This document shows positions 8,025-16,345 of a DNA stretch of 64,000 nt, in pieces. The notes beneath the pieces are model-generated. The model had not been told where the DNA came from. It searched no databases and saw only the letters and a list, made by a program, of their open reading frames with translations. The stretch lies in the NCBI RefSeq assembly GCF_001421415.1, contig NZ_LMKH01000012.1:217468-281467 (forward strand), given 5' to 3'. The position numbers were made by a program, and so were the translations under genes. Every line of letters begins with the position of its first letter. Position 1 is the stretch's first letter. Origin of the DNA: Sphingomonas sp. Leaf208. GTDB lineage: Bacteria; Pseudomonadota; Alphaproteobacteria; Sphingomonadales; Sphingomonadaceae.

Positions 8025-9263
8025 ATGGCGACTCTGGTAAGAGACGTGGCGCAACAAATAGTCGATCCGCTCGACGTGAGCCGCGCCGAACTCTACCGCG
8101 ACGACCTCTGGCAGGCACCGTTCGCGCAACTCCGCGCCGAGTCCCCCGTCCACTATGTCGAGCACTCCGACTACGGCCCCTACTGGTCGGTCTCCACCTA
8201 CAAGGGCATCGTCGAGGTCGAATCGCTCCCCGACCTATACTCCTCCGAAGCGGGCGGGATCACGATCGCCGATTTCGTCGCCGAGCGCGACGTCCGCATG
8301 CCGATGTTCATCGCGCGCGATCGCCCCGTGCATACCGGCCAGCGCCGCACCGTCGCGCCCGCCTTCACCCCCAGCGAGATGACCCGGATGTCGGGCGATA
8401 TCCGGCGGCGGACTGCGGACATGCTCGACAGCCTGCCGTGGAACACGCCGTTCGACTGGGTCGATACCGTCGCGATCGAACTCACCACGCAGATGCTCGC
8501 GATCCTGTTCGACTTCCCTTGGGCGGACCGGCGGAAACTGACGTTGTGGTCGGACTGGGCGGGCGATATCGAGATCGTCAAGAACGAGGAGCTCCGCGGC
8601 CAGCGGCTCGCGTACATGTTCGAATGCGGATCGTATTTCAAAAACCTCTGGGACGCGAAGATCGACAAGGCGCCGACGCCCGACCTGATCTCGATGATGA
8701 TCCATTCGGACGCGATGAGCCACATGGATCACAACGAGTTCATCGGGAATCTCATCCTGCTGATCGTCGGCGGCAATGACACGACGCGCAATTCGATGTC
8801 TGCGCTCGCCTACGGCCTCGACAAGTTCCCGGAGTCGCGCGCGAAGCTGGAGGCGGACCCGACGCTGATCCCCAACGCGGTCAGCGAGATCCTGCGCTGG
8901 CAGACCCCCCTCGCGCACATGCGCCGCACTGCGACCGCCGACGCGGAATTGATGGGCCGGCAGATCAAGGCCGGCGACAAACTCGCGCTCTGGTATATCT
9001 CGGCGAACCGCGACGAGAGCGTGTTCGGCGACGATGCGGACTCGATCGTAGTCGACCGCCCCAACGCGCGGCGGCATCTGGCGTTCGGCCACGGCATCCA
9101 CCGCTGCGTCGGCGCACGACTCGCCGAAATGCAGATCGCGATCCTGCTGGAGGAAATGGCGACCCGCCGCATGCGCATCAACGTGCTGGCCGAACCGACG
9201 CGGGTCGCTGCGTGCTTCGTCCACGGCTATCGCACGCTGCCGGTGGAAATCAGTAAATACTGA
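8025..9263 (+). CDS. Cytochrome P450, CYP153-like (alkane or fatty-acid terminal hydroxylase)
   Basis: A soluble bacterial P450 of 412 residues. The I-helix oxygen-activation motif is GGNDTTRNS (249-257), the ExxR pair lies in SEILRW (E288, R291), and the haem loop is FGHGIHRCVG with Cys361. The combination of GGNDTTRNSMS, ALWYISANRDE and GIHRCVGARLAEMQ strongly recalls CYP153 enzymes, which hydroxylate terminal carbons of alkanes and related chains. The start at 8025 has AGGGGAGAG upstream. CYP153 needs a 2Fe-2S ferredoxin and reductase; neither is adjacent. The ferredoxin at 25816 is a possible but unproven partner. Substrate is inferred from family only. Confidence 0.88.
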   Translation: MATLVRDVAQQIVDPLDVSRAELYRDDLWQAPFAQLRAESPVHYVEHSDYGPYWSVSTYKGIVEVESLPDLYSSEAGGITIADFVAERDVRMPMFIARDRPVHTGQRRTVAPAFTPSEMTRMSGDIRRRTADMLDSLPWNTPFDWVDTVAIELTTQMLAILFDFPWADRRKLTLWSDWAGDIEIVKNEELRGQRLAYMFECGSYFKNLWDAKIDKAPTPDLISMMIHSDAMSHMDHNEFIGNLILLIVGGNDTTRNSMSALAYGLDKFPESRAKLEADPTLIPNAVSEILRWQTPLAHMRRTATADAELMGRQIKAGDKLALWYISANRDESVFGDDADSIVVDRPNARRHLAFGHGIHRCVGARLAEMQIAILLEEMATRRMRINVLAEPTRVAACFVHGYRTLPVEISKY

Positions 9264-9324
9264 GGCTTGGCGTAACCTTATCGGGTGGTTCGGTCGTACC
9301 TATATCCGAACCATGGAGACGAAC

Positions 9325-9813
9325 ATGACCCAGGACCGCCGCGCTTTCCTCACGCTTGCCGGAGCAGGCGTCGCCGGCTTCGCGCTCTGGGGCTGCTCGT
9401 CGCAACCCGCGCAGGCGGCCGAGCGGTTCGAGGTGACGCTGACCGACGCACAGTGGCGCAAGAAACTGTCCCCCGACGCCTATGATACGCTGCGCAAGGA
9501 GGCCACCGAGCGGCCTTATTCCAGCCCGCTCAACGGCGAACATCGCGCGGGGATCTTCTCGTGCGGCGGATGCGCGCTGCCGAACTTCTCGTCGAAGACC
9601 AAGTTCGAGAGCGGCACGGGCTGGCCGAGCTTCTGGCAGCCACTGCCGAACGCGGTGCGGACGCGGGTGGACTCGACGATGGGGATGGGCCGAACCGAGG
9701 TGCATTGCCGGCGGTGCGGCGGTCATCTGGGGCATGTGTTCGACGATGGGCCTAAGCCTACGGGGAAGCGCTATTGCATGAACGGCGATGCGCTGACGTT
9801 TAAGGCCGCTTGA
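9325..9813 (+). CDS. msrB: Peptide-methionine (R)-S-oxide reductase MsrB, exported form
   Basis: Reduces methionine-R-sulfoxide in damaged proteins. The 162-residue product carries a twin-arginine leader (QDRRAFLTLAGAGVAG, residues 3-18) with a lipobox-like LWGC (21-24), so it probably works outside the cytoplasm, perhaps membrane-anchored. The zinc cysteines are C80/C83 (SCGGC) and C128/C131 (CRRCGGHLGH). The catalytic cysteine is C151 in KRYCMNG. The ATG at 9325 has GGAG six bases upstream; an in-frame ATG at 9313 is less well placed. No msrA or electron donor is adjacent. Cytoplasmic MsrB enzymes lack the leader, so this is a distinct envelope version. Confidence 0.92.
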   Translation: MTQDRRAFLTLAGAGVAGFALWGCSSQPAQAAERFEVTLTDAQWRKKLSPDAYDTLRKEATERPYSSPLNGEHRAGIFSCGGCALPNFSSKTKFESGTGWPSFWQPLPNAVRTRVDSTMGMGRTEVHCRRCGGHLGHVFDDGPKPTGKRYCMNGDALTFKAA

Positions 9814-9864
9814 GGGCGTTCCTTTGAATGTGTGCGGCGCGTATTGGAACTGAGCAGGTAGCAT

Positions 9865-9919
9865 GTTCCCCCCGCGAAGGCGGGGGTCCAGACTGGGCTC
9901 CCGCCTTCGCGGGAGAACA
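9865..9919. repeat. Dispersed palindromic repeat, family C (short form)
   Basis: Hairpin of about 55 bp with arms around CCCGCGAAGGCGGG and CCCGCCTTCGCGGG and spacer TCCAGACTGGGCT. A nearly identical copy lies at 58445-58500. It is in the 352-base gap between msrB and the CHAP gene, which otherwise holds only the next repeat. Confidence 0.85.
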
Positions 9920-9969
9920 AGAAGCTAGCAGAGCAGTGTTCGCCTTATGGCACCTCCTCGGCGAAAGTG

Positions 9970-10075
9970 CACCTCCCCGGCGAAGGCCGGGGTCCAGTTG
10001 GGGGACGTAGCTAACGACGGTTGCAGGCTGTTACTCCGACCTTTCCAACTGGGCCCCGGCCTTCGCCGGGGTGGT
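9970..10075. repeat. Dispersed palindromic repeat, family C (long form)
   Basis: Arms ACCTCCCCGGCGAAGGCCGG and CCCCGGCCTTCGCCGGGG, followed inward by CCAGTTGGGG and CCAACTGGG, enclose about 45 bases. Related copies occur at 18707-18813 and 61176-61283, with the inner TTACTCCGACCTTTCCAACT shared with the copy at 18.7 kb. Confidence 0.85.
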
Positions 10076-10165
10076 TGCCTAATTGGACCGTCGGGGAGCG
10101 ATCAGTAGCGAAACTTCGGATATAGAGCGCGGACTGACGCAGCCACCACCACGCCGAGACAAACC

Positions 10166-10789
10166 TCAGTTCGCCTCGTTCACCAGCGTGAAGATCCCAC
10201 GCGGATCGGTCGGGCCGTGCTGGATCGTCGCAAGCTGCGCAGCATTGGCGCGCTGCGTTGCAGACACGGTGTGAGTAGCACTCGCCATCTGGAACGACGG
10301 CTGCACCGGAGCATCGAGCGTATCGCCGGCAGGCGCGTGGCCCGAATAGATGAAGCCCTTGGTCGGATAGGCCGAGGTGCCGAGGTCGCCCTGCGGGCCG
10401 TACCAGACCTTGACCATGCTCCAGTCGCCGGCGGCCGATACGTCGATCGCGCGGACGTTGGTCTCGATCGCACCGGGGCGCGACCAGTTGGCATGCGTAA
10501 GGAGGACTTCGCGGTCGCTGACGACCTTCGAGACCATCGCGACATGGCCGACGCGCATCCGCGAGGTCGGCGAGAAGGCGAGGACCGAGCCGGCCTTCGG
10601 GGTGTGGCCACGCTCGTAGCGACCCTCGGCCTGGCTCCACCAGGTGTTGGCGTTGCCGCGGATTTCGATGCCCGACACTGAGCGAGCGAACGTCACGCAC
10701 TGCCAGAACTGAGCCGCAGCAGGGGTGGCCGTCATCAGGCCGCACGATACCACCAGCGCAAAACGCGCTGCTAACGCCTTGAAATTCAT
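10166..10789 (-). CDS. Exported CHAP-domain protein (putative peptidoglycan amidase)
   Basis: CHAP domains are cysteine peptidase/amidase modules that often cut peptidoglycan cross-bridges. The 207-residue product begins with a signal peptide (residues 1-26, ending TPAAAQ). Then come QCVTFARSVSG (candidate catalytic Cys31), a conserved AGSVLAF, and VGHVAMVSKV with candidate catalytic His82. HANWSR follows near residue 99. The C-terminal 70 residues are a low-complexity tail with no recognised fold. I chose the ATG at 10789, which opens the signal peptide directly after a purine-rich GGGGGGTC. It stands alone between repeats and the M1 peptidase gene. Cell-wall turnover is the likely role but is not proven. 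Confidence 0.8.
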   Translation of the reverse strand: MNFKALAARFALVVSCGLMTATPAAAQFWQCVTFARSVSGIEIRGNANTWWSQAEGRYERGHTPKAGSVLAFSPTSRMRVGHVAMVSKVVSDREVLLTHANWSRPGAIETNVRAIDVSAAGDWSMVKVWYGPQGDLGTSAYPTKGFIYSGHAPAGDTLDAPVQPSFQMASATHTVSATQRANAAQLATIQHGPTDPRGIFTLVNEAN

Positions 10790-10926
10790 CGAGACCCCCC
10801 GGCCAAAACCCGTTTGTCGCATTCTGGCTACGGGAGGTTCGATTTAATTGGAACCCGTGCGGGAACCATATCCGACGAAGCGTGTTACCGCGCCGACCAA
10901 CGCCCCGAATGGGCGCTCAGGGCGGC

Positions 10927-12804
10927 TCAGTTCATGAGTTTCCAACCGGTTATGCGGTCCACGGTGACCTGCGTGACCGCATGATAGCCCGGCCGCGCCT
11001 TGCCGTAGATCTCCATCGCCAGCTTGTGGCCCCAGTCACCCGAGTCCATCATCTGCTGGAACAGCGGCGCGACGAACTTCCGCCGGCCCTGCGAGGTCAG
11101 GAATTGCTCGGCCGAGGCGTCGGCGGGCGCATAGTGATTGGCGAGCGCGAGTTGCAGCCAGGCGAAGCGGATCTCGGCATTGCCCGTCGTGTTCCAGCCG
11201 AACGCGGTATCGAGCGTCTTCAACCGCTCGGCGGGGAGTTTCCGCGGGAGCTGCGTGATGAACCGCGTGATCTCCTGCGTCGTAGCCTTGCCGGGCACGC
11301 CCGAGACGGGACCGCCAGCCGCATACGCCTTGGCCGCCGCGTCGACCGCGGGGAACGCGGCGGACGTCACATGCACCGCGTTCGCGGGGATGCCGGGGCT
11401 GTAAACCCATGCGTCGACGCCGATCGTCCTGGCTTCGGCGGGCGTGAGCAGCTTCGTCTTGAGGTCGGCGAGGAAGCCGGCGCTGGTCTGCGGCTGGAAG
11501 GCGTGGCGGTCGAAATAGCTGCGGAGATACGCGTCCCACCGCGCGCGGCCGACCTGTTTCTCGATGGTGCGGAGGAACGCCGCGCCCTTGTCATAGGCGA
11601 TCTGCGTCATGCCGTCGTCGGGATCGCGCGCGGCGTCGAGATCGAGGTGGAGTTGCGTGTCCTTCGCGGCGGGGCCGCCGGCGTCCTTCACCGCGGCAAG
11701 CATGTCGGTCCAGGCGAGGTCGGCCTCCATGTCGGCGCGGCGCTTGCCGTAGAGCGCTTCCATGATCCGGTTCTCGAAATAGCTGGTGAAGCCTTCGTTG
11801 AGCCAGAAATCGTCCCAGGTCGCATTCGTCACGAGATTGCCCGACCAGCTGTGCGCGAGTTCGTGCGCGATCAGCGAGACGAGGCTGCGGTCGCCGGCGA
11901 TTGCGGTCGGCGTCGCGAAGGTGAGCGTCGGGTTCTCCATGCCGCCGAACGGGAACGACGGCGGCAGGACCAGCACGTCGTAGCGGCCCCAGCGATACGG
12001 GCCGTATAGCCCCTCGGCGGCGGCGACGAATTTCTCGAGCTCCCCGAACTCGTACGCGGCCTTGGGAAGCGTCGCGGGTTCGGCCCAGATCCCGGTGCGC
12101 GGGCCGGTCGACTTGAACGCGATGTCGCCGACCGCGAGCGCAATCAGGTAGGGCGCGACGGGCTTGTCCATCTTGTACTGGAATGTGCAGCGATCCGCGG
12201 CGCAGGTCGGCTTGCCTGCCGAGAGCCCGCTCATCACCGCGGTGAGTTGCTTGGGAACCGCGATCTTCGCTTCCCAGGTCTGGCGGATGCCGGGGGAATC
12301 CTGTGTCGGAATCCAGCTGCGGTTGAGGATCGCCTCGCCCTGGCTGAACAGGAAGGGCTGCGTCTTGCCCGCGGTCTGCGCTGGGGTCAGCCACTGCAGC
12401 GCCTTCGCGTCGGGCGACGACGCGTAGGCGATACGGATTTTCTTCGCGCCGTTGAGCGTGACGGTCAGCGGCGCGCCATGGATCTTGTCGACCGCGCCGA
12501 CCGAGTAGGGGAGCGGCTTGCCGGCAGAGTCGGTGATGTTGACGATCTTCAGGCCGTTGTCGTCGAGCACGAGCTTGGCGCCGGGGGCCGCGAGGATATC
12601 GAGCGTGGCGATGCCGCGGATGACGTGCGTGTCGAAGTCGGCGGCAAGATCGAGCGCGACATGCGTGACGCGCGCCTCGGCGGGGCGGGCGTAGCTGTGC
12701 GGGTCGTGCGCGTCAGGGGTGGTGAGGATGGGGGCGATCGTCTGGGCGACGGCGGGGGATGCGAGGACGAGGCCGAGGGCGGTGGCTAAGGCGGGGATGC
12801 GCAT
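10927..12804 (-). CDS. M1-family metallo-aminopeptidase, exported
   Basis: A zinc aminopeptidase releasing N-terminal residues from peptides, probably in the periplasm. The 625 residues begin with a signal peptide ending near AVAQ (about 20). The exopeptidase motif GGMEN is at 287-291. The zinc site is HELAH (314-318) with E337 exactly 18 residues later (NEGFTSYFENR). The layout resembles the leukotriene-A4-hydrolase-like branch of M1. The start at 12804 has GGAG five bases upstream; a longer frame would read through the adjacent palindromic repeat and is rejected. The gene is monocistronic on the minus strand. Confidence 0.92.
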   Translation of the reverse strand: MRIPALATALGLVLASPAVAQTIAPILTTPDAHDPHSYARPAEARVTHVALDLAADFDTHVIRGIATLDILAAPGAKLVLDDNGLKIVNITDSAGKPLPYSVGAVDKIHGAPLTVTLNGAKKIRIAYASSPDAKALQWLTPAQTAGKTQPFLFSQGEAILNRSWIPTQDSPGIRQTWEAKIAVPKQLTAVMSGLSAGKPTCAADRCTFQYKMDKPVAPYLIALAVGDIAFKSTGPRTGIWAEPATLPKAAYEFGELEKFVAAAEGLYGPYRWGRYDVLVLPPSFPFGGMENPTLTFATPTAIAGDRSLVSLIAHELAHSWSGNLVTNATWDDFWLNEGFTSYFENRIMEALYGKRRADMEADLAWTDMLAAVKDAGGPAAKDTQLHLDLDAARDPDDGMTQIAYDKGAAFLRTIEKQVGRARWDAYLRSYFDRHAFQPQTSAGFLADLKTKLLTPAEARTIGVDAWVYSPGIPANAVHVTSAAFPAVDAAAKAYAAGGPVSGVPGKATTQEITRFITQLPRKLPAERLKTLDTAFGWNTTGNAEIRFAWLQLALANHYAPADASAEQFLTSQGRRKFVAPLFQQMMDSGDWGHKLAMEIYGKARPGYHAVTQVTVDRITGWKLMN

Positions 12805-12898
12805 GGGAACTCCGATGTCGCCGTTCCAAGGGGGAAGGCCAAGCGGTGATCCTACCGTGGTGTGCTTGGCGCTGGAAGGGTGACTGTCACCGTCCTGC

Positions 12899-13004
12899 CC
12901 CCCTCCCTGGAAGGGAGGGGTTGGGGGTGGGTCGGCCTGTTGGCTGACGGAGCGCTCGACAAGCGACCGACCCACCCCCGGCCCCTCCCTTTCAGGGAGG
13001 GGGG
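12899..13004. repeat. Dispersed palindromic repeat, family B, copy 1
   Basis: Arms CCCTCCCTGGAAGGGAGGGG and CCCCTCCCTTTCAGGGAGGG, each itself hairpin-forming, plus an inner pair GGGGGTGGGTCGG and CCGACCCACCCCC around about 35 variable bases. Four more copies lie at 21742, 25015, 52146 and 54919. Confidence 0.9.
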
Positions 13005-13009
13005 CAGAT

Positions 13010-14443
13010 TTAGCGGTCGACAATGGGTGTCGTTGCGAGTCTCGCCAGCCTTGCCTCGTGCTCCACCCGCCCGAACGGAAACCGCGAGAAGAAGAACGCC
13101 GAGACGCAGGCGAGCGCGATGTAGAGGCCCGCGTAAATCAGCGTCAGCCGATCGATCGTCTCCACCGGCACCGTCCCCGGCGTAGCCTTCGCCGGGAACC
13201 CCGCCACCGCGAGGATCATCCCTGCAAAGAATATCCCGATCCCGCTCGTGCATTTCTGGACGAAGAACGAGCCCGCGAAGAACACGCCTTCCGACCGCCG
13301 CCCCGTCTTCGCCTCCGAATCCTCGACCACGTCCGCCATCATCGACGCGCCGAGGATAAACCCGGTGACGTTCGACGCGGTGCCGAGGATGAAGAACCCG
13401 AACAGCATCGGCAGCAGCGACGGATCGCCGACCTCGGGAAACACGCCGAGCATCCGCAGCCAATAGGGCGACGTGTTGAGCGCCGCACCCAGCAGCACTG
13501 CGCCCATCGCCGCCTTGGGCTTGCTCCCCGTCCTACCAAGCCGGGGCGCAGCGAGGAACGCGAGGAACACGCCCGAGAACAATGCGATCGTCAAATAGAC
13601 GAACACCGGACCCTTGAAGCCCCAAACATAGGTGAAGAGGTAATTCGACATCGCATAGCTGATGCCCTGGATCGTGTAGGCGCAGACGCCCGCCGCCATC
13701 AGGATCGCGAACGCGCGGTTCTTCACCGTCTGGCGCAGTTCGGCGAAGGACTCGCGCAGGGTCTGCTTGGCGATCGGCGGGTTCGGCAGATGCCTGATCT
13801 CGTGATGCGTCCCGAGCGCGGAGACGAGGATCGCGACGCCGATGAAGATCGCCCCCGCCAGCGCAAAGCCGCCGTATCCGGCGCGGTTGAGCAGGCCGTT
13901 CGGGAACGCCGCGGTGGGCGCGAGGAAATACTGGTACGCCGACAATAGCATCAGCAGCCCGCCGACCCAGCCGAACAGGTACCGATACGCCATGATCCGC
14001 GTCCGCTCGTCATACCCCGACGTGAGCTCGGGCGTCAGCGCGACCGACGGCACCTCGTAGCAACTCACCGCGCTGCGCACGATCACCGCCATGACAAACA
14101 GCCAGACGAGCGTCTGCGGCTCCGACATCACCGCGGGCGGGTTCCACAGCAGCAGCCAGCCGATCATGATCGGCAGCGCAGACGCGTACATCCACGGATG
14201 CCGCCGGCCCCATTTCGTCCGCGTGCGATCCGAGAAGAAGCCCACCGCCGGATCGACGAACGCGTCGATCAGCAGCGCCATCATGATAACGAGGCCTACG
14301 GTCGCGGACGGCAACCCGACGACCTGGTTGTAGAACAGCAGCAGGAAAGTGCCGAACCCGGCGTCCTTCACCCCGTACGCGACCGCGCCGAAGCCGTAGC
14401 TCGCCATCGTTCCGTTGGAGAGGCGGCGGGCGGGTGCCGTCAC
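13010..14443 (-). CDS. MFS transporter of the GPH (MelB-like) sugar symporter family
   Basis: A 477-residue polytopic inner-membrane protein with about twelve hydrophobic segments. The N-terminal half has DPAVGFFSDRTRTKWGRRHP (about residues 64-83), the loop signature of glycoside-pentoside-hexuronide:cation symporters, and YEVPSVALTPEL follows. The family couples sugar uptake to a cation; the actual substrate is unknown. The start is GTG at 14443, overlapping the stop of the upstream SDR gene (GTGA), so the two are co-translated. Pairing with a dehydrogenase suggests uptake and oxidation of a sugar or related polyol. That is inference from gene order. Confidence 0.85.
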   Translation of the reverse strand: MTAPARRLSNGTMASYGFGAVAYGVKDAGFGTFLLLFYNQVVGLPSATVGLVIMMALLIDAFVDPAVGFFSDRTRTKWGRRHPWMYASALPIMIGWLLLWNPPAVMSEPQTLVWLFVMAVIVRSAVSCYEVPSVALTPELTSGYDERTRIMAYRYLFGWVGGLLMLLSAYQYFLAPTAAFPNGLLNRAGYGGFALAGAIFIGVAILVSALGTHHEIRHLPNPPIAKQTLRESFAELRQTVKNRAFAILMAAGVCAYTIQGISYAMSNYLFTYVWGFKGPVFVYLTIALFSGVFLAFLAAPRLGRTGSKPKAAMGAVLLGAALNTSPYWLRMLGVFPEVGDPSLLPMLFGFFILGTASNVTGFILGASMMADVVEDSEAKTGRRSEGVFFAGSFFVQKCTSGIGIFFAGMILAVAGFPAKATPGTVPVETIDRLTLIYAGLYIALACVSAFFFSRFPFGRVEHEARLARLATTPIVDR

Positions 14444-15267
14444 TTCAGTTTGTCGAGCAGCGCGAACAGCGAGGGTTGCGCGGGGTCCCAGCTTGGCCGC
14501 GTGCCGATCGTCATGCCGCCGTCCACGAGGATATGCGTGCCGGTGATGAAGCTGGCGTCGTCGCTCGCGAGGAAGGCGACCGCGGCGGCGATGTCCTCGC
14601 TGGTGCCGGGGCGGCGGATCGGCTGTGCGTCGGCGGCGATATGCGCGATCATCGCGTCAGCCTGCGAAGTCTTGGCGGCGTCGAGTTCGAGCGTGCGCGT
14701 GAAGATATTGGTGACGATGAAGCCGGGGACGACCGCATTCACGCGGATCTTGTACTGTGCGAGGTCGGCTGCGGCCTGCTTGGTGAGGTGGAGCACGCCG
14801 GCCTTGGCGGTCGAATAGGCGGTCGGTGCATAGCCGGTGCCTAGCGCGGAGACCGACGAGGTGTTGACGATCGCGCCGCCGCCGCGTTTCGCCATCAGCG
14901 GTGCGGCATAGCGGATGCCGAGAGCGACCGAGCGCAGCAGCAGCGCCTGCGTCCGGTCCCAGTCCTCCAGCGAAATCTCGCCGATCGGATCGCGCGAGCC
15001 GCCCGCGCCGGCGTTGTTGAACAGGATGTCTAGCCCGCCCGCATCGTCGGCGGTCTGCATCAGCGCCTCGATATCACCGGCCTGGAGCACGTCGGTGCGC
15101 TGGAACAGGATCCGCCCGCCGGATGCGTCGGCGATCGCGTGGCCGCCGGCCTCGTCGATGTCGCCGATCAGCACGGTGGCGCCTTCGTCGGCGAGTCGCA
15201 GCGCGGTCGCTCGGCCGATACCCGACGCGCCGCCGGTCACGACGGCCCGCTTGCCTGAAAACCTCAC
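14440..15267 (-). CDS. SDR-family NAD(P)-dependent oxidoreductase
   Basis: A classical short-chain dehydrogenase of 275 residues. The cofactor loop is TGGASGIG (11-18), followed by NNAGAGG (85-91) and the catalytic YSTAK with Y151 and K155, with the serine in NTSSVS just before. The C-terminal glycine-rich TGTHILVDGGM is typical. An acidic residue in GDIDEAGG suggests NAD preference. I chose GTG at 15267, which has AGGAGA six bases upstream. The gene is first in an operon with the GPH transporter and divergent from the SDR at 15398. The substrate is unknown; sugar, alcohol or cyclic ketone oxidation is possible. Confidence 0.88.
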   Translation of the reverse strand: MRFSGKRAVVTGGASGIGRATALRLADEGATVLIGDIDEAGGHAIADASGGRILFQRTDVLQAGDIEALMQTADDAGGLDILFNNAGAGGSRDPIGEISLEDWDRTQALLLRSVALGIRYAAPLMAKRGGGAIVNTSSVSALGTGYAPTAYSTAKAGVLHLTKQAAADLAQYKIRVNAVVPGFIVTNIFTRTLELDAAKTSQADAMIAHIAADAQPIRRPGTSEDIAAAVAFLASDDASFITGTHILVDGGMTIGTRPSWDPAQPSLFALLDKLK

Positions 15268-15397
15268 ACGCTCTCTCCTAGTTTTTGGCGAGCATAGTAC
15301 GGGCTTTGCACTCGTCAATGACGGCTGGTTCGAAAAACGGGTTTGCGGAGGGCGACGCTCGGCGATACCAAGCGCGCAAACATTCGGAGGATGCGTG

Positions 15398-16186
15398 ATG
15401 GATACGACCAACCTGTTCCGGCTCGACGGCCGCGTCGCGCTGATCACCGGCGGCAGCCGCGGGATCGGCAAGATGATCGCCGCCGGCTTCATCGCGCAGG
15501 GGGCCAAGGTGTATATCTCGTCGCGCAAAGCCGATGTGTGCGAGGCCGCGGCCGCGGAACTCGGGCCGAACTGCATCGCGTTGCCGCAGGACGTTTCGAC
15601 GGTGGCGGGGTGCAAGGCGCTCGCCGCGCAGTTTGCCGAGCATGAGTCGAAGCTCGATATCCTCGTCAACAATGCGGGGGCGGCGTGGGGCGTACCGTTC
15701 GAGGAGTTTTCCGAGGTCGGCTGGGACAAGGTCATGGACCTGAACGTCAAGTCGCCGTTCTTTCTCACGCAGGCGCTGCATGCCGCGTTGAAGGCTTCGG
15801 GGTCACGCGAGAAGCCTGCGAAGGTGATCAACATCACGTCGATCGACGGCCAGCGGCTGAACCCGTGGGAGACGTACAGCTATCACGCGTCGAAGTCGGC
15901 GCTGATCTACCTGACGAAGCGGATGGCGGCGCGGCTCGTGACGGATTCGATCAACGTCACGTCGATCGCGCCGGGGGCGTTTGCGAGCGACATGAACAAG
16001 GCCGCGCGGGATCACGGCGATGCGGTGGCGCAGGGAATCCCGGCCAAGCGAGTCGGGGTGGACGAGGACATGGCGGGCGCGGCGATCTACCTCGCAAGCC
16101 GCGCGGGGGATTATGTGATCGGGGAGACGATCACCGTAGACGGCGGCCTGGTACATGCATCGCTGGGGACGTCGATCGACGCCTGA
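15398..16186 (+). CDS. SDR-family oxidoreductase
   Basis: A 262-residue short-chain dehydrogenase with TGGSRGIG (17-24), NNAGAAWG (91-98) and catalytic YHASK (Y162, K166). The serine is in NITSID. ISSRKADVCEA after the second strand carries arginine and lysine, which favours NADPH. The sequence resembles the glucose/ribitol or 3-oxoacyl reductase group, and rhamnolipid-type RhlG enzymes also share PWETYSYHASKSA. The ATG at 15398 has CGGAGG seven bases upstream. About 130 bases separate it from the divergent SDR, so a shared control region is possible. Substrate unknown. Confidence 0.87.
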   Translation: MDTTNLFRLDGRVALITGGSRGIGKMIAAGFIAQGAKVYISSRKADVCEAAAAELGPNCIALPQDVSTVAGCKALAAQFAEHESKLDILVNNAGAAWGVPFEEFSEVGWDKVMDLNVKSPFFLTQALHAALKASGSREKPAKVINITSIDGQRLNPWETYSYHASKSALIYLTKRMAARLVTDSINVTSIAPGAFASDMNKAARDHGDAVAQGIPAKRVGVDEDMAGAAIYLASRAGDYVIGETITVDGGLVHASLGTSIDA

Positions 16187-16196
16187 GGTTCTGCGT

Positions 16197-16344
16197 CCCT
16201 CGCCCCTCTGGGGAGAGGGAGGGAGGAGCACTTGCGACGGAAGGGAGAGGGGCGTTGGGATGAACCGTCCCGAGCCTCAAGCCCCTCTCCCTTCCCACGG
16301 CAAGCGCCGCGGGCCCCTTCCCTATCCCCGTAGGGGCGAGGGAG
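16197..16344. repeat. Dispersed palindromic repeat, family A, copy 3
   Basis: Between the convergent SDR and malic enzyme genes. Arms TCCCTCGCCCCTCTGGGGAG and CCCCGTAGGGGCGAGGGA enclose GGGATGAACCGTCCCGAGCC, an interior shared almost exactly with the copy at 26143. It may serve as a bidirectional terminator. Confidence 0.85.
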
Positions 16345-16345
16345 A

